Shown here piece by piece: positions 26,116 through 36,800 of a DNA stretch of 64,000 bases. The translations under genes were made by a program, and so were the position numbers. The notes beneath the pieces were generated by a model. The model was not told the DNA's origin and ran no database searches. It saw only the letters and a list, made by a program, of their open reading frames with translations. Position 1 is the stretch's first letter. Each line of letters starts with the position of its first letter. This stretch comes from Anseranas semipalmata (Eukaryota > Chordata > Aves > Anseriformes > Anseranatidae): assembly GCA_013399115.1 (NCBI GenBank), contig VXAA01005613.1:698009-762008 (forward strand), given 5' to 3'.

Positions 26116-26229
26116 CTGTTTGCTAACTGCTTGAATAGATGCTAGTGCTTCAAATAAGCGTTTGTTGAGGCTTGCATATGAAGCTGCTGCTTCAGAGAGA
26201 TCTGGTTCAGGTTCCTCTGGAAAAAGCAT
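26116..26229 (-). other. Candidate coding exon of an unrecognised antisense gene (second of pair)
   Basis: On the minus strand an AG acceptor (plus 26230-26231) precedes 114 nt, exactly 38 codons. The frame is open and protein-like: acidic and proline-rich at first (LFPEEPEPDLSEA), then resembling an amphipathic helix (SLNKRLFEALASIQAVSKQ). It starts in phase 0, compatible with the preceding candidate exon. The donor after CAG (gtcaaa) is weak. If it is not used, the frame runs about 38 more codons to a stop near 26000. I do not recognise the protein. In T/G-rich + strand DNA the minus strand has few stop codons, so chance ORFs of this type occur. Confidence 0.3.
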
Positions 26230-26551
26230 CTGAGTATGATGGCACCAGCCATGAAAATGACTGTGTTGCAGTGAGGTGTGAGCTACCCTGTATTTACTCT
26301 CAGGTATTAGGCTGCACGTAGGCTTTGCTGTAATTCTTCTGTGGTAACTTACATACCTATACTTTAAAAAACCCTCCTGAATGAGAGACTACACATAATC
26401 ACATCTCTTTATCCAGATACAGAGAATCCTGTTTTACAAGAAGTGTAATAAATTGAGAATGCAAGAGCGTCAGTACCTTTATTTGGAATATTAATGAAAA
26501 CAACAGCATACTCTATCACAGGGAAGGAAAACAGAGCACTTTATTACTTAC

Positions 26552-26606
26552 CTCTTCAACCAGAAGATCATGCAGTGAAAGTGCTACAGTATTCATTTGG
26601 CTCGTA
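26552..26606 (-). other. Candidate coding exon of an unrecognised antisense gene (first of pair)
   Basis: A 55-nt segment on the minus strand between a pyrimidine-containing acceptor (ccctcctcag) and a full-consensus donor (GAG|GTAAGT). One base completes a codon, and the remaining 18 codons read TSQMNTVALSLHDLLVEE with no stop. It ends in phase 0, matching the next candidate exon 322 nt away. Both the fit of the splice sites and the matching phase argue for a real exon pair. The short length and absence of any recognised homologue argue for caution. Confidence 0.3.
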
Positions 26607-29508
26607 CTGAGGAGGGTTTTTTTCTATATCCGGGCTGCCTAAGGCTTTTAGGAGTCTTTCAGTTAATCACATAGTTCCAGTGCCTGATGTGTGTTAAAAG
26701 GAAAGGCCAATGTACTGAGCTCAGTAATAAGCCATCTCCGCTTCTGCTGATACGGGGCATTCCAACCAGCTTTCAAAAAGCAGCTTTTGTTTTTTAATGG
26801 CTTTTGGTCCCAGCTCTTACTAGCTTCATATAATGACTTCTACTCCTTGTCCCAGCAGAAAGGGTGAACAGCTGATTCCTGCTTACTTTCTCCATGTAAT
26901 TTATTGTTTGTGGTCATCTATCATATGGTCATTGAAGTAATTTTGTTTGAGGCTGAGGAGTCCTGGCCTACTGAGTTCTTTTTATGGAAGACAATCCGTG
27001 CCTTTGATCAAAACTATGGATGTCTGCAAAGTCTGTTCTCTTACTATTAGTTAACTACTGCTAGTTAGGAACTGTGAGGAAGGATGATCTGTCTTTTTGC
27101 TTAAGCTAAAAGTCAGTAAGCTAGTCGGCGTTGGGTTTGCCACCATGGTAGGACGTTCTGTCAGTTGTAGCTGCAGAATGACAGCTGGGTGTTTTTATAC
27201 TTAACCAGATTGGGAGAAGCAGAGAGAAAGTCTTGTTGGATGGATCTGTGTTTTTAATATTCCAGGATTTTGGAGGGTATTAGTACTTTTCGGAATAATT
27301 CTTTTTTTCAAACATTTTCAGATTCATCAGAGGAGAACAGTGCTTCAGAGAAAAGCTGATATCCACCAGAATTTACCAAGGCCTAAAGAAAGACCGTAGC
27401 GCTGTACAGTGACACATTTAAGTTACTTTTGAACATGGTAATTCAGCGCATGGAAGCAGTACAGAAGTCAGGTTGCTACAGACTTCTGAAATTCATTTAG
27501 AGATAGGCTAGTACTACCCGTGCTGTGACCTCGTGCCTCCACTAGCACAGGGGAAGAAGCCATAAGATGCAAAAACAGAGTAGGGACGTACGAGTGAGTC
27601 AGAAGAGTGGAGGCAAAAGGCAGCTGTCAGCTGTGGGCTGGCAGGCAGAGTGAACCGAGTTAGGAAAGTTGAATGGTGGTGTGGAAAAGGAAGCGGGAAA
27701 GAATGGATGATACTGGGAGCACTGAAATAATGGAACTTGGGTGGTGGTGTACTGGATATCAGGTAGTTAATGTTGCTTGTGAAATCTGTACTTGGACTTA
27801 CATGCATTAACCTTTTAATGCTCTAATTTATTATATCATCGTACCTGGCTTATAGGGCCTGTATAGAAGATTTGCTCTTGGGATAATTCAGATCAACTGA
27901 TTAAAGATGCTGTTGCATGGGAGACTTCTGTTTTATCGGTGGGGGGAAAAGAAGAGAATGGTATATGGGGTAGGAGACTGCAGGGAGGTTTATAGAAACA
28001 TTGTACACTTGTGGCCGTAAGTATAATGAAAGGAAATGTCTTTAAATGTATGAAATGGTGTATATCCTAAATCTCAGTTCTGTGGTATTTCAAATTACAT
28101 GGTTGAACCAGGGGATACTGTTTATGATGACCTTTTTGTCTGTTTGCTATCTGTAAAATGGTAACATACTTTTGTGCCAGAGATTTTACAAAAATACTGC
28201 TTATGTACCTAAATGGTGATAAGTGCTGATATGTAGAAGAGCCCAAGAGAAAACAACTTCTGTTTGGAGCAAGATTTGAGTAGTGTGGGCCAAGCACTGA
28301 ACAGCGAAGAAAAATCCAAAGTTTTGAATAGCTGCACGTTAGGGAAGCACGGATCATCTCACAGAGTGAGTGAAGCAAGATCCTTTGGCCACAGGGAAGT
28401 AGTGGTCACATAGGACTGTACATAGGTCATATGCTTGTGGGGCCAGTTGATTTGGCTTAGGCAGCATTAATTAAAGCATTTCCTAGTCCTGGAGTATTTG
28501 GCTGGTTGGCCTTATTTATTACTTATATATAGGTCTGTGCGTAAATGAGTATTTAATGTAAGTCCTTAGAGAAGCATAAAGCTTAAGCACGTTTTAGCTA
28601 ATTTAATGTTGTAAATTAAGTGGCGGAACAGCTTTCCCCTCCAGGAATTCTTGTGAAGATGTGCACCATAGAGGAGAAAAAGCAAGCTCAAGGCAGCAAA
28701 GGTAGTCTCCTGGCACATCAGGGGGTGAGTTTCAGTTTTCTGTTTAATATGGAGGCAGTTTCTTACTGCGCGTGCTTTGAGGTATTTGGAGCATAGCCCC
28801 TAGCCAGATGGCTAGATATGTCATGAGACTGAATTGAGGACCCATCCTAAAAACAGTTTGCAGCAGGAGTGGTGGACGGTTGAATAGCAGAGAAAGCCAG
28901 GTGGGCCTTTGTCTGCAATGGGAAACTTGGAAGTCTTCCCTGTCAAACCCCAGCCTGCCCTTGCCACCGCTCTGTCCCTGCAAGGGCCGCTGAACTGTTA
29001 CCAGCCCAAGCTCTGCAGCACAGGGGCTTTCCCTGTTCTCAGGCAGCGTGTATGCTTTCTCCATATAATCAAATCTGTTTCGTTCTTTGCATTTTCCCCT
29101 TTTTTACTTCAGCTCTTGTTCTCACGTATTTGTGGGGGAAATGCAGTCAGTAAAATCAGTCCCATTTCTTTGACTAAACTTGAAGCAAATGTGCTTTTAA
29201 ACCAGGCTTTCATTTCTGCGCTTTTTGATAAATATAATCTTTAACAAGCAGTCTGATGTACAAGAAGCAGACTTCAAAGCATTTACGATTAATTTTGTGA
29301 TGATGTGCACACTACTAAGGTCAGGTAGACAGCGGACTTCTGCGTCCTTGTTATTTCTTTCAAGCTGACACAGTACTGGTAAAGAGAAGGACGGTGTGTT
29401 TTATGTCCTAGTGGAATTTTAGGATGTCGGTGGTCTCTCAGAAGTCAACACAAATGACCTACTACATAATTAGAAATGTAGGCTTTTACCCTTCCTATCT
29501 TTCTCCAG
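26607..29508. other. Intronic stretch, no gene recognised
   Basis: AT-rich intron. A + strand acceptor-like site ending at about 27321 opens a frame of roughly 25 codons, but it has no good donor. ORFs of 97-111 codons at 27514-27807 and 28744-29244 are unrecognised, and the last overlaps an ORF on the other strand. Confidence 0.5.
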
Positions 29509-29563
29509 AATTGGTCCTGAGAATGAGCAGTCAGAAGTGGCTGCAGCTCCAGGTGCAACTGAG
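29509..29563 (+). other. Exon-like segment, + strand, unrecognised
   Basis: An excellent acceptor (tttacccttcctatctttctccag region, AG at 29507-29508) and a good donor (GAG|GTAATA) bracket 55 nt. In one frame it reads IGPENEQSEVAAAPGATE without a stop and ends in phase 0. It is not PPP1R12A coding sequence known to me. It could be a rare alternative exon of PPP1R12A, part of a nested gene, or a pseudo-exon. Pseudo-exons of this quality are common in long introns. Confidence 0.2.
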
Positions 29564-30819
29564 GTAATACATGAGCTTCGCTGCCTCGATAGGCTGTGCT
29601 CTTGCTTCTTCCTCCCACCATGCTGTTTCCTTTTGCTGCCTTTTTTTTTTTTAATGGGTGGGGAAGGAGAAAGGGTTGTTTCTGCCATGTTGGTGAGTTG
29701 AGTTGGCTAACGGAGAGTCTGACAAACGCTTTTGGGAGTGTGCAGTTGAGAATGAGTAGGGAGACTGGGACCTCCCTGTTTGTCAACAGTGAGCTCTTGT
29801 AGGATCATGCCCTGGGTGATTAGCATATGTTAGCTCAAAGAAGTTAGGGTTTGCTAGTTTTATACCTCCTGCAGGGAACAGAATATTGCTTAACATCATC
29901 TTGAAACATAGAAAAGAAAATTAATCAGTAGGAATGGTATTTTATAAGTACTTTGAAACACTGTCGTCTTCAGAAGGTCAGAGATTCTAGTGCAGAATTT
30001 CCATGTGAGGGCGTCGTTATTATCAGCTGGGATACCGTTTTTGTATAACTACCTAAAACCACATGTAGCAGGGGAAGAAGGTCCTACAAACTCAATGAGA
30101 ATATTTTTATGAAGTTTGTGTTTTTGTCATAATTTGACTACAATAACTTCTACCAATGTTACCTTTTACTTCTTAAAAGTGGCATCATGTGTTGTTAAAA
30201 GCACAGGAAGAAATACGTTTATGTCATATTGTGATTCAGGTGAAAGCTTCCTGCAAAGTGACACCGTTGTTGAAGGAGTGAATAGAAGTACTTTGCCTGT
30301 TTTAAGAAGTACTTTGATTTTCTAGCAATTTTTTTTCAGGGCCTTTTCTCCTTGAAACTGATGTCTGTGCTTCCAAAATCTGACACGTGGGACTGAGAAG
30401 GTAGAGGCAAACTGCCTGGCCGTGTGTAAGAATGTATAAATTGCTTGTGCTCTGGCAAAAGAGCAGGTGACGCGAGTGTTGTGCTGATTTTGGCACGTAC
30501 GCTATGGGTTACAATTGCTCATCTAGGTACAGTATTTTCCTGTTGCTTGCTTGTGTGGATAAATTTGCTCTTCAAAAGGTTAGTGTGAAGTCTAAAACCT
30601 AGAGGTAACTAGATTACAGGTTTAAAATCACACACGGAGAGAACTTGGTTGGTGAGGACCTAAGGCTCTGTAGAAGATGGGGAAAATACAGCTGTATCCT
30701 TTCCCTTTTCATGAGCTCTTCCCTAGGCATTTTACTGCTGCACAAATAGAACGTGTTGGTGGAGAGAAAAAAAGAGAGTAGTCGGTTACTACTCCCCCCC
30801 CCACATCTCTCTCCTTAAA

Positions 30820-31080
30820 TAGGAAGATCTCTGGAGGAAGTGTGGTGGAGTCGTCAGAGAATTCGGGGATGGCAGGCGCTACTTCTTCGGGCAGTTCATG
30901 TCTCACAAAATAGGCAGCGACAACAGCTGTGACCTGGAGAGTCCTTAAGTCCTGCCACGTGAGGTACTGCAAACGCACTGTGCAAGCGTTCGGTGGCGGT
31001 GGTGGCGGTGGTGTGGCGTGAGCACACAAACAGCTACGGCAGCGTGCGCCTGCCGGCGTTGTCGGTACTGGGGCACACAC
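30820..31080. promoter_or_regulatory. GC/CpG-rich patch with GGCGGT repeats
   Basis: This region is notably GC-rich for the intron. It includes an imperfect trinucleotide-type run (ggtggcggtggtggcggtgg, about 30991-31010) and a cluster of CpGs at 31030-31065. It may be a regulatory patch or a former coding segment. No function can be assigned. Confidence 0.35.
30823..30948 (+). other. Exon-like segment, + strand, unrecognised
   Basis: A C-rich then CT-rich tract ends in TAG at 30820-30822, a strong-looking acceptor. The next 126 nt in phase 0 encode 41 residues (beginning EDLWRKCGGVVREFGDGRR) followed by TAA. The phase matches the segment at 29509-29563. No poly(A) signal is evident within several hundred bases after the stop. 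The opposite strand is also open here (a 138-codon ORF at 30709-31125), so GC composition alone could explain both. I do not recognise either product. Confidence 0.2.
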
Positions 31081-33654
31081 AGCAATCTGAAGAAAAAGAA
31101 GCTGCTTCCTTAATATACTGATCAAAGGGGCCGTATTCTTGGTATACTGACTTTCTTAATATAGTTACCACAAGTCAATATATGGCTTTTTTTCCTCCTG
31201 TACCAGAACATGTATGGAGCTGAGGAGTGTGGTTTGCTTTTCCCTGTAGTGCTGTTAGTGGAGGAACAATAATGCTGGTTGCAGATACAGTCTAGGGAAA
31301 TGTCTGCCAAAAATGTTCCCTTTCTGCTGGCTTTTCATGCATCGTGTGCCGAAACAATAGAGTTAGGTTTTGCTACGTGATGTGGTGAGGGGCTACAATG
31401 GCTAAAAGAATGGAGGCACCTGTTTAATTCAGGTCTGGGGGGGACGTGCTTATCGGTGTCCTCTGACGAGGCAGCCTCTTCAGCACCTTAGGTGTCTTTG
31501 CTGCGTGAACGCTAATGAGCTTTCTTGAACATTTAGGAACAGAGACAGTCGCCCTGCGTGGAGTCAGCTTTCACCTGGCAAGGCCACAGGCTTAAAAAGC
31601 CTCAGTGGACCCGAGTTGGTTCAAAATTGTATTTGCTGGCGCCCAGGTTTTAGGAATGTGTGTCAGTTGTGTCTTCAGCGTTGATCGGTCTGGCTTGTGA
31701 TTTGTGTTACCAAGGTCTGTTGAGTTACACAGTTAATTGTGGGTTTTTAGCATTTATTTTTTTACTAGTAGAATGATAGGTATATAATCCTCATTACGCA
31801 ATACAAATGAAACTTTCTGCTTCTTTCAAAACACAAAGTAGAGGTATCTGTTCGCCAATTCCCTCCCTCCCATATTATTCATATACATGCCCTATATCAT
31901 GGGTTTTTTATTCCCCATTCTTAATATACTTACGAAATGCCTTAGTATTTCTGCCCCTGCCAGCTGGTTTTTCATGTTCATAGTTTTTCTTTTGAGTTTC
32001 TGTCTATTGCTTACCATTTATATTGATTTATACCCTTTTAAATTTTTTATAGTGATTTTCACATTTTTATTTGTTAAATATTTTATTTTTAATTGCTGCC
32101 ATTGCTTGGCTTTATCTGCACTATTCTGCTTTCCTGATCAAATTGGTCTCTATTGTAGAATAATGGCTTCCAATCTGTGTGATACACATTTAAAAAAAAA
32201 AAAAAAAGAGGCTCTTTTGCCTCTTTTGGAATGCCATGTATGTATATATATATAGTGCTGTATACTTTGGTAGATGCATCTGTTTAAACTTAGATTATTT
32301 CACTTGTTGACTGTTGTCTTCCTGGCCATTTTTTAATGTAATTGGGATGTAGGTGGTGTCCTAGGAACTTGTGATTACTTGCAGTTTGTTCGTTAATGTC
32401 ATAATGAGTTTATAATGGGACAAGTGTGCCAAGGCACTTCCTGTTTAGGTGTACCAGAGGGAGTCCGAAGTCAAAGCTGGTACTTCTGTCGTGCTTTGTT
32501 GGGAGAGCAGGTTGGCAAAGTGGATGTAGTCTTAAGTTTGTGGCTGGAGATAAATTGTTACGCGTCACCTGTTAAGAAGTACCCCAGGCTGTTTTCCTGT
32601 GCTGGTTACAAATTTGGACAGAGCTGAAGGCTGCTGGTTGGAGGTAGGAAGGAGAACCCTGCTGGGCTGGAGCGAGCACGCAGAAGCGAACGTGGAGCTG
32701 CGTCCTTCTTCCAGCCAGGGAGGATCTGCTTAGTAGGTTGCAGGATGCGGCTGGCCTATTGAAAGGCGGGTATTAAGTTACACTGTGGCAAAAGTGCCTT
32801 TTTTAGAAGTTGCAAACCCTATCTGTGTAGATGAACAGCTGCATGACTAGCTTTTGAGCAAAAGGGAGTTTAGTGTTGAATGCACTTTTTCTTTATTCTT
32901 AATACTCGACGGAAGATTATAGTACATTTGATAATCATCTCCTTATTTGCTTATACAAACATTGTTGTCAACTATACTAAAACATTGCAATGTATTTCAT
33001 GTAAGCTATTTTAGAAGATTGCTTAGCAAATTTAGCTAAGGCACAGCATGAGTACACCCTTATTTAACTTCGAACAGATTCCTGAAGTGCCTAGTCTGAC
33101 TTGAATTTTGGCTTCAGGTGTAGTTTGGGTTGATCTTATCCGTGCAGAGGACTTGAGTCTAGGTGCTGCTCATCTGTTGGAAGTGCCTTACCTTTTGGGG
33201 ATCACAATGACATCTCTTTCAGCAGATTAAATTAGAAAAAAGGCTTTGGACAGGGTGTTCAAAATGATGCTAAGATCTACCTACAATGTGGAAAATAAAG
33301 ATGGAAATGGAAATTAGCTGACACGGAATTTGTCAATTTGACAATTAACATTGCCCAAGCCTTTGGTGCTCCCAAATAATTCCTTCAGTCTTTCAGCAGA
33401 TCAGAAAAGCAGACCAGGTGCCAGCTTACTTAGGTATTAAGATGAACATACATATTTCTGAAGTCAGAAATTAATTGAGCTATTTTAAAATGTAATTATG
33501 TATATATGTGTGTACAACAGCCAGTGTTTTCTGTAAGGGAAAATCGTAGAGCTGCTTCTTGGTTTTTCTTGTTGAAGTTAAAACGGGCATGCATTGCAGA
33601 TGCGTGTAAAACATACTGTGCTGTCTTTAGGTATTTATATTTGGCAGAATTCGG
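30949..33654. other. Intronic stretch, no gene seen
   Basis: AT-rich intron with an A15 tract around 32191-32205 and a short TA run near 32240. The 122-codon ORF at 31887-32255 is a T-rich, Phe/Leu/Ile-rich translation and is not credible as a protein. Confidence 0.6.
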
Positions 33655-33810
33655 GAGGTTTATCAGCGCGTCTGTGTTGGCATGCTTGGAGCGAGGGCTG
33701 CCCTGGCGAGCGCTGCGCTGTCAGCTCTCGGTGCACCTGACAGAGACCCGGACCTGGGACCTGCTCATCGTGAGGGGACGAGATGCGGACGGCTTGTCGT
33801 CGTGTTATTG
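33655..33810. promoter_or_regulatory. Small CpG-dense patch within intron 1
   Basis: About 14 CpGs in roughly 150 bases by hand count, in otherwise AT-rich DNA. It lies inside a 109-codon + strand ORF (33506-33835) that I do not recognise. It is a candidate intronic enhancer or promoter by composition only. Confidence 0.3.
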
Positions 33811-36800
33811 TCTAAGTAGACAAAATCTGTGTTAAAAATTACAGTTTTAAGAAAGAGCAGCTTCTTACTGTAGTAAGTTTGGCTAATATGCTTTTGGATA
33901 ATTTCACTAAAACTCTATTTTTTGGTTATTTAGACGGTCCTTGCTTTTCTGCTAAAGTTTTAGCAAGACTCGGAATGCTCCACTTTCATTTGGAACCTGC
34001 TGACTTGCAACCTGAGTCAAATGCGAGACTTAGTAGAGTTTTTGAAGAACAGGAAATCTTTCCTATTTATTCAGCCAATTCAGTGCATTAGAAGTTTGAT
34101 CATAAATTGAAAAACTTACTGGGATTAATATTGCAGAAAGATAGCTTTTCTTTTGCCAGTCTAGGCATCGGAAGTAGGTGTAGCAATATATTCTTTCCCT
34201 AAAGCTAGGAAATGATGAGAAACAGTTAGTTATGTTTCCTATTTATATGTCATGCTAGCTTTGTTTAATGGGTTTTACATGCAAAATGCAGTTTGGATAA
34301 ACTTTAATATACTTACCACATTTAAGATAATTTGACTAATTTTTAAGCAATCCAAAATGCCACTTTTACTCACTTCTCATTTAATTCTTGTTTCCATCCA
34401 GGTGCAACATGATCATATTATTTCTTTATTTATGTATAAAATGTATATAAATCTCAGTGAAGTATCATTCAAATTTGTTTTATATATTACGTTAAATTAA
34501 ATTATATAAATCTGTTGTTTATTTACCTAGATTTCCCTACTTAGGGAAAAAAAAAAAGCCCTGAACGATACCAGCCATATTAAAAATTAAAAATATGCTT
34601 TTACGTCTAGTATTGCATATAAAGATGAGGACGTGGCAAGTGTTAATTGGAGAAAGCATGCATAGATGCAATTGTATTTACAAATTTGAGTGTCTTGCTG
34701 CCTTTTTGTACCTGTAATCATGATTTCTTCTGTTAAAGGTGCTTTTTCCTTTAAACAATAAAGTATAATAGAAAAGTGAGCATGAAAGTCTATCTCGGTT
34801 AGTTTCGTATGCCCAATCAACATCTGAGCATGTGTTTTTTTCCATCATGGGATGGAGACTTATCATCGCTTTTATGAAATTCCAAGCAACATTTATTCTA
34901 CTCAGCTTTGCCACTTCACTTGGCTAAAATTATAAAGCAATGAAAAACCCGCCTAGGTCCTGCTAAAGCAGAAGATTAAGATCCAGTTGACAAGTATATC
35001 GCTACCGTAGCCCCCAGGAGCTCACAGTGGGGCTCTGATAACGGCAGCCGGTTTTGCTTTCTTTCCGTCCTTTCACTCCAGGAAAGCAGAGTTTTCCCCA
35101 CTGAAGAACTCGAAGCTTTATGGAGGTGATCGCTAGACAAAACGGTAGAAAGGGAAACTTGGCACGTGTGGTTTAAGTTAAATCCAAGAAACATGAAAGT
35201 GAACAAACCTGTTTATTTATATAAACAGATTCTTCTAGTAAGTTTTCTTGATGCCTTTCTGTTTTGCTAGATGATTAATTTGGTTAAGAAAGTGTATTAG
35301 AGGATATCAGAATGTGAGGTATTTTAAACTGAAAAGCTGCTTGGGCACGTGAGCTTGTTTAGTCGCCAGTATGCTAAAAGAAGATTATGTTTACTGGTGA
35401 AAAATATAAGAATTTGAAATACGATTGGCATATTCTTAAATTTGTCTGGGACATAAATACACACACTATGTGACTCAGCCTTTTCCTTCTCAAATTTAAT
35501 GTTTACAGATTGTGTTACCAGATTTCTATCATGAGAACTAACACTATCTGCCCAAACAATAACAATAAGGGCTTAATAAAAACATAGCTGCATAATGGCA
35601 CTGCATTTTTACAGTACGGAATTTTTGTTTACTTCTAATCTAAGAAGCATTTTTGAAAACTAATCAAGACTGCTTCCATACCTGTCAGGAGGTAGGTGTG
35701 GAGTGTTGTGTATGTGTGTCAGATTGAGCACAGTGCATCGCCAAGATTGCTGAAACGGTCCCAGAAAGGAAACTGAGAAGACGCAGGTCAGAAGAGTGGG
35801 AAAGCCATTCGTGAAATGGCTTTCTGGTCAGACAGCACTTTCTGTTGTCTGAAAGTCGGTTCGGGGTTTAACTCCCAAATTCTGACACTCACAGATTTGG
35901 TGCTGCTGAATGAATGGTTTCAGCAACCTGTAGACTAAATGAGAATCTGTCATATGTAATTTGTACAGACATACATACCTACGCCTTTAGGGTTCAAGGC
36001 AGCTTGTGAATTTGTACATCATATTAGCTGTAATACCATACTGTCAGTCAGATCTTCATTGCTCCATTTCTGTCAGTGAACTCATGCTTTTTCACCTGCA
36101 TTGTGATTATAAAGCTGATAAGAAATGTGAATCTACATCTAAAAGCAAATTTTGCTGTTCTGCAGAATGTACTGGTTTTGTTTTTAAACTCAAAGGAGCC
36201 AGAAGGAACAATGGAATTTGGAAGCAAGTTGTTTCTCCCATGTTTGATACCATGAGTTTAAGGGAAAGCCTTGTTTGCAGGAAGTTTAGGCAAAGGTTGT
36301 TTCATAGTGTCCTTTGTATCCTGTATCTTCACCAGATTTATTTCCAACTACCGAGCCAGGAGAGAAGAGTGCTTTCAGTCACATAGATCTGCTCCACTAT
36401 CAGTATCTCTTCTAGAATAATTTTGTAAGGGCTAGCATTTTTTTTCCATGACATCTCATTTCCAGGTTTGTTCCTTTTTTTTTTTTTTTTGGCAGGTTGT
36501 CTTGAGATTTTTCTTTGGGTTGAAATACACGAATGTCAGTAAAACTTAGTTTAGTGTGGTAGTTTTAACTAAGATAATCTCTAGTGTGAGAATTTCAAGT
36601 GTTATGGAAAACAGATTTGCACACAACTAAAACAAGAAAACAAACATTTCTTTGAAAGTAGATTTGCATGTAATATTAGGTAGCGGGATTTTTCAAATCT
36701 TTTTTTTGAACAAAACAGGAAAGCAGGCATTGGCCTGTGTTATTTTGTCCATATAATGTCTGTCAGAGTAAGTCTTGGTCCATTACTGGGATTCCCAGCA

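Noticed and set aside
30709..31125. 138-codon minus-strand ORF with a proline run
   Set aside because: The proline run is the GGCGGT repeat read backwards. A strong acceptor on the other strand overlaps it, and neither reading is recognised.
31643..31660. tggcgccc-like string resembling a retroviral primer-binding site
   Set aside because: Only about eight bases match, and there is no LTR-like flank or retroviral coding sequence nearby.
31887..32255. 122-codon hydrophobic ORF resembling a membrane protein
   Set aside because: The Phe/Leu/Ile richness simply reflects a T-rich strand, and the ORF runs through an A15 tract giving a poly-Lys segment.
33330..33350. TGTCA/TGACA pseudo-palindrome
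   Set aside because: Short 7-bp arms are expected many times by chance in 64 kb. No other supporting sites.
36006..36386. 126-codon + strand ORF
   Set aside because: Unrecognised, no splice or promoter context, and of a length expected by chance in 64 kb of six frames.
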